Origin: Erythrobacter donghaensis
GTDB lineage: Bacteria > Pseudomonadota > Alphaproteobacteria > Sphingomonadales > Sphingomonadaceae
NCBI RefSeq assembly: GCF_001557325.1
Contig: NZ_LSJS01000302.1
Coordinates: 1 to 64,000 of the forward strand
Direction of reading: 5' to 3'
DNA length: 64,000 bases
In this document: positions 11,507 through 19,969 of the stretch, piece by piece
Layout: every line of letters begins with the position of its first letter
How positions within the stretch are numbered: position 1 is the stretch's first letter
Made by a program: the position numbers and the translations under genes
Notes under the pieces: generated by a model
The model's database searches: none
Told to the model about the DNA's origin: nothing
Seen by the model: the letters and a program-made list of their open reading frames with translations, nothing else

Positions 11507-13633
11507 TTGAAACTCGCATCATCGCTGGCCATGGCCCTTGCCATGAGCACATCGACCATTGCCCTTGCCGATGACGGCATTCCTGGGCCCGAGCAGGATC
11601 CCTACATCTTCCTCGAGGAGGCGCGCAGCCCCGAGGCGCTCGATTGGGTCGCCAAGGAAAACGCCCGCACGCTGGCCGCCTTCGAGGCCGATCCGCGCTA
11701 TGCGCAGCTGAAGGCCGAGGCGCTGGCGATCTTCGACAGCAACGACCGCATCCCCTTCGTCAGCTTCCGCCCCGACGGGCTCTACAATTTCTGGCAGGAC
11801 AAGGCGAACCCCAAGGGCGTGCTGCGCCGCACCACGCTCGACAGCTATCGCACCGCGAACCCGCAGTGGGAGATCATCCTCGATGTGGACGCGCTCGCCA
11901 AGGCTGAGGGCAAGGAGTGGGTCTATCAGGGCTCGACCTGCCTGCCGCCCGCATTGAACCGCTGCATGATCGCATTGAGCGACGGCGGCGAAGACGCCAC
12001 CATCCTGCGCGAATTCGATACCCGGACCAAGCAGTTCATCGAAGGCGGCTTCGTGCTCGACCAGAAGAGCCAGGGCGGGGTCGAGTGGGTCGACGAGAAC
12101 ACGCTGCTGGTCAGCCGCAACTTCGGCGAAGGCACCCTCACCGAGAGCGAATATCCCTTCACCACCCGCGAATGGAAGCGCGGCACCAGGATCGAGGACG
12201 CGCCCGAGATCTTCCGCGGCGATGCCAAGGACGTCTCCTCGGGCGCGGCGCTGCTGCGCGACAACGATCACGTCATCCACGCGCGCATCGCCTATCGCGG
12301 GATCAGCTTTCACGAACGGCTGTGGTACGTGTGGTCGGACGGCCAGTGGCTCAAGCTCGATGTGCCGGCCAAGGCCAACCCGGTCGGCATCGTCGACGGA
12401 CACATGCTGTTCTCGCCCGACGTCGACTGGACCGTCGGCGATCAGACCTTCCCTGCCGACAGCCTCGTGGCGGTCGATCTGGAGGAGTGGAAGGCCAACC
12501 CCAACGGCGCCAGGAAGGCGCTGGTGTGGGCGCCGGGCTACCGCCAGACCAAGCAGGGCAGCACCGTCACCGCGGGCGGGCTCTATGTCGCGCTGCTCGA
12601 CAATGTCGTGGGCAAGGTGCTGAAGTTCAACTTCGATGACGGGCGCTGGACCAGCCAGCCGGTCGCCCTGCCCGACAACGCCACGATCGGCATCGCCGCC
12701 TCCTCGGACGACAGCGACCAGATCATGTACACGGTGAGCGGCTTCCTCGAGCCGACGACGCTCTACTACACCGACGGCACGGCTGCACCGACGGTGATCA
12801 AGACCTCGCCGTCCTATTTCGACCCGGCGGGCGCCACGGTCGAGCAGTACGAGGCGGTCAGCAAGGACGGGACGAAGATCCCCTACTTCATCGTCAAGCC
12901 CAAGGGGATGAAGGCCGATGGCAGCACCGCGACGCTGCTGACCGGCTACGGCGGCTTCCAGGTGCCGCGCCTGCCGGCCTATCTCGGCTCGACCGGCAAG
13001 CTGTGGGTCGAGAAGGGCGGCGCCTATGTGCTCGCCAACATGCGCGGCGGCGGGGAGTTCGGGCCGCAATGGCACCAGACCGCGATCCGCGAGAACAAGC
13101 AGCGCACATGGGATGACTTCATCGCTGTGGCCGATGATCTGGTGAAGCGCGGCTTCACCAAGCCCGAGCACCTCGGCATCCAGGGCGGCTCGCAGGGCGG
13201 GCTGCTGGTGGGCACCGCCTTCACCCAGCGCCCCGACCTGTTCGGCGCGGCGATCGTGCAGATCCCGCTGTTCGACATGCTGCGCTATCACCTGATCGGG
13301 CGCGGAGCATCGTGGATCGGCGAATATGGCGATCCGCGCATCCCCGAACAGCGCGCCTGGATCGAGGGCTATTCGCCCTACCAGAAGATCGTCGCGGGCG
13401 TCGAATACCCCGAGCCTTTCCTGTGGGCCTCGACTGCCGATGACCGCACCCACCCCGCCCATGCGCGCAAGGGGGCGGCGAAATTGAAGGCGCTCGGCCA
13501 GCCCTATTACTACTTCGAGGATACCACCGGCGGCCACTCGGGCGGGGTCGACAACGACCAGCGCGCCAAGCTCCAGGCGCTCCAGTTCATCTACCTGATG
13601 AAGCGCCTGATGGACGATCGGCCCGCCAAGTAG
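11507..13633 (+). CDS. exported prolyl oligopeptidase family (S9) serine peptidase
   Basis: The 708-residue product starts at TTG 11507, chosen because AGGGAGAG lies 6 nt upstream and a signal peptide (KLASSLAMALAMSTSTIALA) begins immediately; a GTG ten codons upstream would bury the signal. The N-terminal two thirds form a beta-propeller that restricts substrates to peptides. The C-terminal alpha/beta-hydrolase domain has the nucleophile Ser562 in GGSQGG, the acid in TADDRTHPAHA and the histidine in TTGGHSGG. Export makes it a periplasmic peptidase, probably for peptide scavenging. It is a single-gene unit ending in a strong terminator. Confidence 0.9.
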   Translation: MKLASSLAMALAMSTSTIALADDGIPGPEQDPYIFLEEARSPEALDWVAKENARTLAAFEADPRYAQLKAEALAIFDSNDRIPFVSFRPDGLYNFWQDKANPKGVLRRTTLDSYRTANPQWEIILDVDALAKAEGKEWVYQGSTCLPPALNRCMIALSDGGEDATILREFDTRTKQFIEGGFVLDQKSQGGVEWVDENTLLVSRNFGEGTLTESEYPFTTREWKRGTRIEDAPEIFRGDAKDVSSGAALLRDNDHVIHARIAYRGISFHERLWYVWSDGQWLKLDVPAKANPVGIVDGHMLFSPDVDWTVGDQTFPADSLVAVDLEEWKANPNGARKALVWAPGYRQTKQGSTVTAGGLYVALLDNVVGKVLKFNFDDGRWTSQPVALPDNATIGIAASSDDSDQIMYTVSGFLEPTTLYYTDGTAAPTVIKTSPSYFDPAGATVEQYEAVSKDGTKIPYFIVKPKGMKADGSTATLLTGYGGFQVPRLPAYLGSTGKLWVEKGGAYVLANMRGGGEFGPQWHQTAIRENKQRTWDDFIAVADDLVKRGFTKPEHLGIQGGSQGGLLVGTAFTQRPDLFGAAIVQIPLFDMLRYHLIGRGASWIGEYGDPRIPEQRAWIEGYSPYQKIVAGVEYPEPFLWASTADDRTHPAHARKGAAKLKALGQPYYYFEDTTGGHSGGVDNDQRAKLQALQFIYLMKRLMDDRPAK

Positions 13634-13652
13634 GCGAGCCCTCGCGGCCACG

Positions 13653-13689
13653 AAAGGGGCGGCTCCACGCGGGTGGAGTCGCCCCTTTT
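13653..13689 (+). terminator. rho-independent terminator after the S9 peptidase gene
   Basis: AAAGGGGCGGCTCCAC and GTGGAGTCGCCCCTTTT form a stem of about 16 bp with a GCGG loop and a T run, 20 nt after the stop codon. Confidence 0.88.
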
Positions 13690-13877
13690 CGCGTTAACCC
13701 CGGCGAGAAGGAGGCTCGCTGTAAGCCTTCCCGACACTCCGTCTTCGGTTCGTCGCGCGCACGGCACGGAGCGTTTCATCAACGCCTCGCTAACCATCAC
13801 CGGCAAGGTCTCGTTAGGCCCACGCGTCAACACTCGGGCCATCGGGGGCGATGACGTAACGACGAGGAGCATCACCG

Positions 13878-14123
13878 ATGGCCTATGACCGGAACATCTC
13901 GATCGCCGATGCGATCAAGAGCTACAACCAGCTACCCAAGCACCACCGCGTCCACTGGTCGAAGGCGCGAAAGGACGAGGTCGTGCGCGCAGTGCGCGAG
14001 CGGACGATCAGCTTCCACGAGGCGCGGACCCGTTACCTGCTGAGCCGCACCGAGTTCGAGCAATGGGAGGCGGACTACCTCGCGACCAGCGGAGACGACG
14101 CCCGGATCGAGCATGACGCCTGA
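13878..14123 (+). CDS. SciP-like DUF1153 family small DNA-binding protein
   Basis: The 81-residue protein matches the DUF1153 fold of Caulobacter SciP, a helix-turn-helix protein that restrains CtrA-dependent transcription. The shared core is VHWSKARKDEVVRAVRERTI, then SFHEARTRYLLSRTEFEQW (compare RW-RKAEVVAAV and EA--RY-LS-EE---W in SciP). GAGGAG lies about 8 nt before the ATG. Whether it is the SciP orthologue or a paralogue cannot be settled here. Intergenic DNA upstream contains TTAACC and CTAACCAT, resembling CtrA half-sites. Confidence 0.8.
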   Translation: MAYDRNISIADAIKSYNQLPKHHRVHWSKARKDEVVRAVRERTISFHEARTRYLLSRTEFEQWEADYLATSGDDARIEHDA

Positions 14124-14132
14124 GGCTCGCGC

Positions 14133-14408
14133 CTAACGCGTCGGTGCGTCGAAATCGGCGGGCTTGTTGGCGATCCAGGCGACGAATTTGGCGATGGCGG
14201 GATTGCTGCGGATCGCCTCGGCATCCTCGCCGATGCGCGCCAGCTCGTTGTTGGTGAAGTTGGCGTGGATCGTCTTGTGACAGATCGGGTGGATCGGCAC
14301 CTTGATCTTGCCCTTCTTGGACTTGGGCACCGGGTGATGCCACTGGACGATCTCGCCCAGGGGGCGCTCGCAGAGCCAGCAGGTGAGGGTTTGGGGATCG
14401 TCACTCAT
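14133..14408 (-). CDS. HNH endonuclease-like zinc protein
   Basis: The 91-residue product has a CxxC pair (CWLC) followed by QWHHPVPKSKKG, then HPICHKTIHANFTNNEL, an HNH-type metal-finger layout. The role may be a nuclease or a structural zinc domain; no toxin or restriction partner is adjacent. The ATG at 14408 overlaps the stop of the upstream small membrane gene (ATGA), which in turn overlaps glmU, so it is the last gene of a tightly coupled glmU unit. A longer in-frame extension exists but would run through the upstream gene. Confidence 0.7.
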   Translation of the reverse strand: MSDDPQTLTCWLCERPLGEIVQWHHPVPKSKKGKIKVPIHPICHKTIHANFTNNELARIGEDAEAIRSNPAIAKFVAWIANKPADFDAPTR

Positions 14409-14650
14409 AGCATGTTGTAGCTCCACTGGAGCACATAGGCGACCGCCGCGTAGCCTGCCGTTTCGGGGAGCGCGATCCACCGGCGCTGCTCCCAGCGCAG
14501 CGCGCGACTGGCCGCGAACAGAGCGGTGCCGATGATCTGAACGGCACCGAACTGATGCTCATGAGGCGTTTTGTCGGGAATGTAGGGCGCGAGGCAGACC
14601 AGCGCGAGCAGCAACGCGCCTGTCTCGATAACGGCGCGCAGCAGCCTCAC
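14405..14650 (-). CDS. small membrane protein between glmU and the HNH gene
   Basis: The 81-residue protein has three likely hydrophobic segments (about residues 5-24, 35-49 and 60-77). Both ends overlap neighbours by 4 nt (ATGA): its start lies in the glmU stop and its stop in the HNH gene start. This indicates co-translation with glmU. No family recognised. Confidence 0.6.
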   Translation of the reverse strand: MRLLRAVIETGALLLALVCLAPYIPDKTPHEHQFGAVQIIGTALFAASRALRWEQRRWIALPETAGYAAVAYVLQWSYNML

Positions 14651-16017
14651 CCCTTCTTCTCCGCCGCCTTCTTCTTCTTCATCGCATCGTGGAACCGATC
14701 CGCCCAGCCGTCCTTCACGAGCTGCTCGGCGCGCACCATCCTGAGCTCGCCCGGAGCAACATCGCGGCTGACGGTCGAGCCTGCCGCGACGATCGCGTCA
14801 GCGCCGATGGTGACGGGGGCGACCAGCGCCGAGTTCGAGCCGATAAACGCGCCCGGCCCGATCACGGTCTTGTACTTGAAGTAGCCGTCATAATTGCAGG
14901 TGATCGTCCCCGCCCCGATGTTGGCGCCCGCGCCGATGGTGGCATCGCCCAGGTAGGTGAGGTGGCTCGCCTTGGCGCCCTGGTGCAGCACGGCGTTCTT
15001 CACCTCGACGAAATTGCCGACGAAGCTGTCCTCCTCCAGCACCGCGCCGGGGCGCAGCCGCGCGAAGGGGCCGACCTTGACGCCGCTGGCAAGGCTCGCG
15101 CCTTCGATGTGACTATTGGCGCGGATCAGCACCTGGTCGGCGACCTTCACGCCGGGGCCGAAGAAGACATTGGGCTCGATCGTGACGTCCCGGCCGAGCT
15201 CGGTGTCGAAGGCGAAGAACACCGTGTCGGGCGCGATCAGGGTCGCGCCCTCGTCCATGGCGCGCAGGCGCCGGGCGGCCTGCCAGCGGCTCTCGGCAGC
15301 GGCGAGTTCGGCGCGCGAGTTGATGCCGGCCACCTCGTCGGCGCTCTGTGCCACGATCACCGCGCAGGGACGACCATCGGCGATGGCGATGTTGACGATG
15401 TCGGGGAGGTAGTATTCGCCCTGGGCATTGTCGTTGCCGACCCGCGCCAGCAGGCCGAACAGGTCACCGCTGCGCGCCGCGAGCAGCCCCGAATTGCACA
15501 GCCGGCAGGCGCGCTCGCCTTCATCGGCGTCCTTGAATTCCACCATCTTGAGGATCGTGCCCGCGTCGTCGGCGATCACCCGGCCATAGGCAAGCGGATC
15601 GTCCGGCTCGAAGCCGAGCACCACCGCAGCCGGGGCGTCCTCGCCATGCAGCCGCTCGAGCATCGCGCGCATCGTCGCGGCCTTGACGAAAGGCACGTCG
15701 CCGTAGAGCACCAGCACGTCGCCCTCGAAGCCTGACAGCGCTGCCTCTGCCTGCTGCACCGCGTGGCCGGTGCCGAGCTGCGGCTCCTGCAGGCAGGTCG
15801 CCGCGCGCGTGCCCACCGCCGCCTCGATCTGCTCGCGCCCCGCGCCGACCACCACCGCAGTCCGCTCCGGGCCCAACTCGGCGACGCTCGCCATCAGGTG
15901 ATCGAGCATCGCGCGCCCGGCAATCTTGTGGAGCACCTTGTGCGTGTCGCTCTTCATCCGGGTGCCCTTGCCGGCGGCAAGGATGATAGCGGCGAAGGGG
16001 TTGGTCGTGGTGGTCAT
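14647..16017 (-). CDS. glmU: bifunctional GlmU: glucosamine-1-phosphate acetyltransferase / UDP-GlcNAc pyrophosphorylase
   Basis: GlmU makes UDP-GlcNAc for peptidoglycan and LPS. The 456 residues equal the E. coli length. The N-terminal uridylyltransferase has LAAGKGTRM at residues 13-21, LYGDVPFV and YYLPDIV. The C-terminal left-handed beta-helix contains the acetyltransferase region (FARLRPGAVL, NFVEVKNAVL, NYDGYFKYKTVIG). ATG 16017 is chosen because the conserved nucleotide-binding strand begins at residue 8; upstream in-frame sequence overlaps gph and is not real. It is divergent from gph across about 90 bp. Confidence 0.97.
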   Translation of the reverse strand: MTTTTNPFAAIILAAGKGTRMKSDTHKVLHKIAGRAMLDHLMASVAELGPERTAVVVGAGREQIEAAVGTRAATCLQEPQLGTGHAVQQAEAALSGFEGDVLVLYGDVPFVKAATMRAMLERLHGEDAPAAVVLGFEPDDPLAYGRVIADDAGTILKMVEFKDADEGERACRLCNSGLLAARSGDLFGLLARVGNDNAQGEYYLPDIVNIAIADGRPCAVIVAQSADEVAGINSRAELAAAESRWQAARRLRAMDEGATLIAPDTVFFAFDTELGRDVTIEPNVFFGPGVKVADQVLIRANSHIEGASLASGVKVGPFARLRPGAVLEEDSFVGNFVEVKNAVLHQGAKASHLTYLGDATIGAGANIGAGTITCNYDGYFKYKTVIGPGAFIGSNSALVAPVTIGADAIVAAGSTVSRDVAPGELRMVRAEQLVKDGWADRFHDAMKKKKAAEKKG

Positions 16018-16108
16018 GTGCCTGTCCTTAGGGAAAGGCGCGCTTGCCAGCAAATGCTTGCAGATTGAAGTAGGTTGGGCCACCCCGCGCCCCACTTCTG
16101 GAGAGACC

Positions 16109-16804
16109 ATGACCGACATCCCTTTCGGCGCCATCGGCTTCGACCTTGACGGCACGCTGCTCGACACCTTCCGCGATCTTGGCGCGGCGGTGAACCATGC
16201 GCTGGTGCTGGGGGGCTTTTCCGAGGTGTCGGTCGAGACCTCGAAAGACCTGATCGGCGGCGGCGCGAAGATCATGCTCGCCCGCGCGGTCGAGGCGCAA
16301 GGGGGGCTGCCCGAGGCCGAGTTCAAGCGGCTCTACAAGGCGATGCTGGCGTTCTACGAAGCGAACAACGCCGTCCACACCGTCCCCTACCCCGGCGTCC
16401 GCGAGGTGCTGGCGGCACTGGCTGCGCGTGGGATCAGGATGGCGGTCGTCACCAACAAGTTCGAGGCCTTCGCCCGCAATGTCCTGACCCGGCTCGATCT
16501 GATCGATGCCTTCGAGACCGTGATCGGCGGCGACTCCATGGGCAAGGGGCCCGGCGGCCAGTTCCTCGCCAAGCCTGACCCTGCCCCCGTGCTCAAGGCG
16601 CGCGCGGTGCTGGGGGGCGGCTCTTTCGTCTTCATCGGCGATTCCACCTATGACGCGCGTGCTGCGAAAGACGCGGGCGTCCCCTTTGTTGCAGCCGCCT
16701 ACGGCTATTGCGATGCCCCGGTGGAACGGATGGGCGCGGACGCAGTGATCGATTCGTTCGCGGGGCTGATCCCGGCACTGGAGGGCCTTGCCCGCACCGC
16801 CTGA
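16109..16804 (+). CDS. gph: phosphoglycolate phosphatase (HAD superfamily)
   Basis: The HAD hydrolase of 231 residues dephosphorylates 2-phosphoglycolate, a by-product of DNA repair and oxygenase reactions. Motif I is DLDGTLLDT (nucleophile Asp12, acid Asp14), motif II VVTNK, motif III the lysine in LAKPDPAP, and motif [19 protein letters not shown] 16109 follows GGAGAG by 3 nt. Substrate assignment within HAD phosphatases is less certain than the fold. Confidence 0.88.
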   Translation: MTDIPFGAIGFDLDGTLLDTFRDLGAAVNHALVLGGFSEVSVETSKDLIGGGAKIMLARAVEAQGGLPEAEFKRLYKAMLAFYEANNAVHTVPYPGVREVLAALAARGIRMAVVTNKFEAFARNVLTRLDLIDAFETVIGGDSMGKGPGGQFLAKPDPAPVLKARAVLGGGSFVFIGDSTYDARAAKDAGVPFVAAAYGYCDAPVERMGADAVIDSFAGLIPALEGLARTA

Positions 16805-16928
16805 CCCTACGGCACGGGCCGCTGTCAGTTCGGTGGTTGCATGGGCGGCGCGAAAGTGCCACGCAGCGCGCCGCATATCGGTTTACGCAGGCGTAAAGCG
16901 CGCCGCACTATTGGACAGGAGAACACCC

Positions 16929-17858
16929 ATGACCATCAGCTTCAAGGACAAGGTTGCCATCGTCACCGGTGCGGGCGGCGGGCTCGGCAAGGCCTATGCG
17001 CTCGAACTCGCCCGTCGCGGCGCGAAGGTCGTTGTCAACGACCTCGGGGGTTCGCGCGACGGCACCGGCACCTCGGACGCCGCGGCGCAGGTTGTCGCCG
17101 AGATCGAGGCGATGGGCGGCGAGGCGATCGCCAACGGCGCGTCGGTCACCGAATTCGAGCAGATGGAAAAGATGATCGCCGACGCCAAGCAGAAGTGGGG
17201 CGGCGTCCATGTGCTGATCAACAACGCCGGCGTGCTGCGCGACAAGACCTTTGCCAAGATGGAGCCGGCCGACTTCGAGTTCGTGGTGAAGGTTCACCTC
17301 ACCGGCTCGGCCTTCGCCACCAAGGCCGCGTGGGAAACCATGCGCGAGCAGGGCTATGGCCGCATCCTGATGACCGCCTCCTCTACCGGCCTGTTCGGCA
17401 ATTTCGGCCAGGCCAACTACGGCGCCGCCAAGCTCGGCCTTGCCGGCCTCACCAAGACGCTGGCGCTCGAGGGCGCGAAGTACAACGTGCGCGTCAACAC
17501 GCTCTCGCCGGTCGCGGGCACCCGCATGACCGAGGACCTCTTCCCCGAGGAAGCCTTCAAGCTCTTCGCGCCCGAGAACGTGGTCCCGGCCGCGCTGTTC
17601 CTCGTCTCCGAGGACGCGCCGACCAACGCCATCGTCGGCGCGGGTGCGGGCGGCTATCACTCCTCGTGGACCGTGATGAACGACGCCGTGTGGCTGCCGG
17701 AAGGCGAGCGCACCCTCGAAGGTTTCGCCGCGCGGTGGGAGGAGATCTCGTCCTTCACCAACCTCATCGCCCCGCAATCGGGCAGCGAGCAATCGGGCAA
17801 CATCCTGCGCGCGATGCAGCAGGTCACCGGCACCGGGCCGTCGAGCGCGCGCGGCTGA
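16929..17858 (+). CDS. short-chain dehydrogenase, 3-hydroxyacyl-CoA dehydrogenase type (HSD17B4-like)
   Basis: The 309-residue Rossmann enzyme has TGAGGGLG at the cofactor site, NNAG, and the catalytic NYGAAK (Tyr-x3-Lys). An extended segment after the first strands ([19 protein letters not shown]) and a long C-terminal extension resemble the dehydrogenase unit of peroxisomal multifunctional enzyme 2, which oxidises (3R)-hydroxyacyl-CoA. The partner hydratase domain is absent. ATG 16929 follows AGGAGAACACCC. It is monocistronic, ending in a terminator. Confidence 0.85.
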   Translation: MTISFKDKVAIVTGAGGGLGKAYALELARRGAKVVVNDLGGSRDGTGTSDAAAQVVAEIEAMGGEAIANGASVTEFEQMEKMIADAKQKWGGVHVLINNAGVLRDKTFAKMEPADFEFVVKVHLTGSAFATKAAWETMREQGYGRILMTASSTGLFGNFGQANYGAAKLGLAGLTKTLALEGAKYNVRVNTLSPVAGTRMTEDLFPEEAFKLFAPENVVPAALFLVSEDAPTNAIVGAGAGGYHSSWTVMNDAVWLPEGERTLEGFAARWEEISSFTNLIAPQSGSEQSGNILRAMQQVTGTGPSSARG

Positions 17859-17883
17859 TCCGGCATTCAGCGACGGAATTGAG

Positions 17884-17920
17884 GAGGCCCGTCCCCGCGA
17901 GGGGGCGGGCCTCTCTCTTT
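17884..17920 (+). terminator. rho-independent terminator after the SDR gene
   Basis: GAGGCCCGTCCCC, loop GCGA, GGGGGCGGGCCTC, then a T/C-rich tail (TCTCTTT), 25 nt after the stop. Confidence 0.8.
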
Positions 17921-17928
17921 CAGGCGGA

Positions 17929-17953
17929 CAAAGCGGACACCGTGTCCGCTTTG
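17929..17953. repeat. 25-bp palindrome (12-bp arms, 1-nt centre)
   Basis: CAAAGCGGACAC and GTGTCCGCTTTG are perfect inverted arms around a single C at 17941. A T-run is lacking, so it does not look like a second terminator. It could be a protein-binding operator or a repeat-family member. Confidence 0.75.
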
Positions 17954-18143
17954 CTCGTTCGCGAATACCTCAATCGTTCCAGGTGCCTGCGCCCACTTTC
18001 ACGAAGCGGACGGACAGGGGAGCGGGGTCTTGTTTCGCGCCCCGGCGATCCAACGGCCTCGCAGGCCGGGCACAACGATGGGAAAGAGCGGAGGCGGATC
18101 GTATCGGATGGCAAGCCTGTAGGAAATGCCGCGCCCCGTCCCC

Positions 18144-18241
18144 CACTCGTCACCCCGTGCTCGACACGGGGCTTGGCTGCCTTCCCTCCGCGAACAGATG
18201 AAGAAGAGCCAAACCCCGGATCAAGTCCGGGGCGACGGGTG
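18144..18241. repeat. REPIN-like inverted pair of palindromic repeats
   Basis: Two 34-bp units at 18144-18177 and 18208-18241 are inverted relative to one another with 30 nt between. Each holds its own small hairpin: CCCCGTG-CTCGA-CACGGGG in the first, CCCCGGA-TCAAG-TCCGGGG in the second. The shared outer parts (CACxCGTCxCCCCG ... CGGGGxTTGGC) make the whole pair able to fold into one long hairpin, like enterobacterial REP doublets. CCCCGGACTTGATCCGGGG-type units are, from memory, dispersed in Sphingomonadales genomes. Confidence 0.65.
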
Positions 18242-18335
18242 AGGGGATGGCGGCTTCAGCCTCATCCTGGCCATAAGCGGACGTTCTGAAGACGACCCCG
18301 TTCCAGACATTAAGTGGTTGTGTTATCGAACCACC

Positions 18336-18743
18336 ATGCGCTGGCTGAGTTCGCTCCTTGATCGACTGAGAAGACCCAAGGGCCTATATCCGGAATGCTT
18401 GTGGAACGTCTCCGTCGATGAGATCGGATTTCGCGCGACCGACCAAACCGGTAAGACAGTCTATTTACCTCGCGAAAACCTTGAATCCGTTGTCGTTGCA
18501 ACGAACGATACTGGCCCTTGGGGTGCAGACGTATGGTGGCTCATGTATGGTGCGGACGGTCAACTTGCATGTGCGTTCCCTCAGGGCGCGACGGGAGAGA
18601 AAGACGTCCTTGATGCTCTGCTAGCGCTGCCAGGCTTTGATCAGACCGAGATGATTAAGGCGATGGGTTGCACCTCGGTCGCAACGTTCATTGTATGGAA
18701 GCAATGTTGTCGGGTCGCCACCCAGCCACAGTCACTTAGATAG
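18336..18743 (+). CDS. hypothetical protein, less GC-rich than its surroundings
   Basis: The 135-residue product is read from ATG 18336; an in-frame TTG six codons upstream is possible. It contains NVSVDEIGFRATDQTGKTVY and VWWLMYGADGQLACAFPQGA, with two cysteines late in the chain and no signal peptide or membrane segment. Codon use is visibly more A/T-rich than in neighbouring genes, which suggests transfer. No family is recognised. Confidence 0.55.
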   Translation: MRWLSSLLDRLRRPKGLYPECLWNVSVDEIGFRATDQTGKTVYLPRENLESVVVATNDTGPWGADVWWLMYGADGQLACAFPQGATGEKDVLDALLALPGFDQTEMIKAMGCTSVATFIVWKQCCRVATQPQSLR

Positions 18744-18796
18744 CGTGCTGTAAGCCCGAAAGCTTCAATTCTTGCTGATCGAGTCCGCGCGCGCCC

Positions 18797-19165
18797 CTAT
18801 TCCTCGACCGCCTTCAACAGCCGCCGCTCCATCGGGGCGAGCACATTCGCCAGATCATGCCCGCGCTTCAGCACCTGGCCGTGTTCGCCGAACAGGGTCC
18901 ACATCCCCTGCTTGCCGCGCAATGCGGGGCGCTTCTCCACCCGGGCCTGCGGGCGCTCCGCGGCGCGGCGGAAGGCGGCGAAGGTGGCGGCGTGGCGGGT
19001 GAAGTCCATCGCGTAGTCGCGCCATTCGCCGGCTGCGACCATGCGGCCGTAGAGGTCGAGGATGCGCATCAGCTCGGGCCGTTCGAAGCCGACCTGATCC
19101 GCACCGCGGGCCGGAAAGGGAACCACCTGTCCGGGCGTGCCCCCCGGCGAGTGTGGTGCGGCCAT
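18797..19165 (-). CDS. DUF2794 family protein
   Basis: The 122-residue product carries the DUF2794 core (GFERPELMRILDLYGRMVAA, EWRDYAMDF, then GKQGMWTLFGEHGQVLKRGH). The family is typical of alphaproteobacteria and of unknown function. ATG 19165 is chosen because the conserved core begins shortly after; the frame stays open further upstream but overlaps cysE. It lies 8 nt after cysE, probably in one transcript. Confidence 0.8.
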   Translation of the reverse strand: MAAPHSPGGTPGQVVPFPARGADQVGFERPELMRILDLYGRMVAAGEWRDYAMDFTRHAATFAAFRRAAERPQARVEKRPALRGKQGMWTLFGEHGQVLKRGHDLANVLAPMERRLLKAVEE

Positions 19166-19173
19166 CCTCGCCC

Positions 19174-19914
19174 TCAGTCCTTGGTGCCGCTCTTGCGCAG
19201 CCGCGCGGGCGCGGGCGACGGGGCCGGAGCCTCGCGCTCGGCGATCAGCGCCTTCAGCAGCGCCATCTCCTCGCGCATGCTGGCGACCTCGGCCTCGAGC
19301 TTCTCGACACAGTCGCCGCGCGGGCGGCCCTTGTCGTCGCAAGGGGGGTCATCGCAGGGCGTGCCGTAGGGGATGAATTCCTTGATCCACTCCTCCGCCG
19401 GAACCAGCGTCGAGCGGGCCTTCAAGCCGATCATCGTCGCGCCCGCGGGCACATCGTCGGTCACCACCGCATTGGCGCCCACCCGCGCGCGCTCGCCCAC
19501 CACGATCGGCCCGATGATCTGCGCGCCCGAACCGATGATGACATTGTCCTGCAGCGTCGGGTGGCGCTTGCCGCCCTTGCCGTTGGTGGGATTGGTGCCG
19601 CCCAGCGTGACGCATTGGTAGATCGTGACGTTGTCGCCGATCTCGGCGGTCTCGCCGATCACGGTGAAGCCGTGGTCGATGAAGAAGTTCTTGCCGATGG
19701 TGGCGCCGGGATGGATGTCGATCGCGGTCAGCAGCCGCGAGACATGGTTCACCAGCCGCGCGAGGAAATACATCCTTGCCTCGAACAGCCAGTGCGCGAT
19801 GCGGTGGAAGCCCAGCGCCCAGACGCCGGGGTAGAGCAGGATCTCCCAGCGCGAGCGCGGCGCGGGGTCGCGGGCGCGGATCGAGTCCAGATAGCTGACA
19901 AGACGGTCAAACAT
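19174..19914 (-). CDS. cysE: serine O-acetyltransferase (EpsC-type)
   Basis: The enzyme acetylates serine with acetyl-CoA, the first step of cysteine synthesis. The 246-residue protein has the short N-terminal helical domain followed by hexapeptide repeats (GATIGKNFFIDHGFTVIGET, NVTIYQCVTLGGT, NVIIGSGAQIIGPIVVGERA). The segment ending DCVEKLEAEVASMREEMALL is a C-terminal coiled coil beyond the usual catalytic region. The catalytic His-Asp motif IDIHPGA is present. ATG 19914 precedes FDRLVSYLDSIRARDPA, the normal N-terminus. Confidence 0.93.
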   Translation of the reverse strand: MFDRLVSYLDSIRARDPAPRSRWEILLYPGVWALGFHRIAHWLFEARMYFLARLVNHVSRLLTAIDIHPGATIGKNFFIDHGFTVIGETAEIGDNVTIYQCVTLGGTNPTNGKGGKRHPTLQDNVIIGSGAQIIGPIVVGERARVGANAVVTDDVPAGATMIGLKARSTLVPAEEWIKEFIPYGTPCDDPPCDDKGRPRGDCVEKLEAEVASMREEMALLKALIAEREAPAPSPAPARLRKSGTKD

Positions 19915-19969
19915 GGCCCCTCGCTTTTCCCACCAAAGCGCGCCCGATGCAATCGGGGCCGCGCGACCG

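Larger units (their letters stand above)
17859..18335. other. non-coding stretch with terminator, palindrome and REPIN-like pair
   Basis: No credible gene lies here. It contains, in order, the SDR terminator, a 25-bp palindrome (17929-17953) with an extra GCGGACA repeat beside it, and an inverted pair of 34-bp palindromic units (18144-18241). Copies of AAGCGGAC recur near 18003 and 18273. Confidence 0.7.

Noticed and set aside
15926..16108. N-terminal extension of gph and of glmU across their shared intergenic region
   Set aside because: Each extension overlaps the other gene; conserved motifs and the GGAGAG ribosome site place the gph start at 16109, and the glmU start is at 16017.
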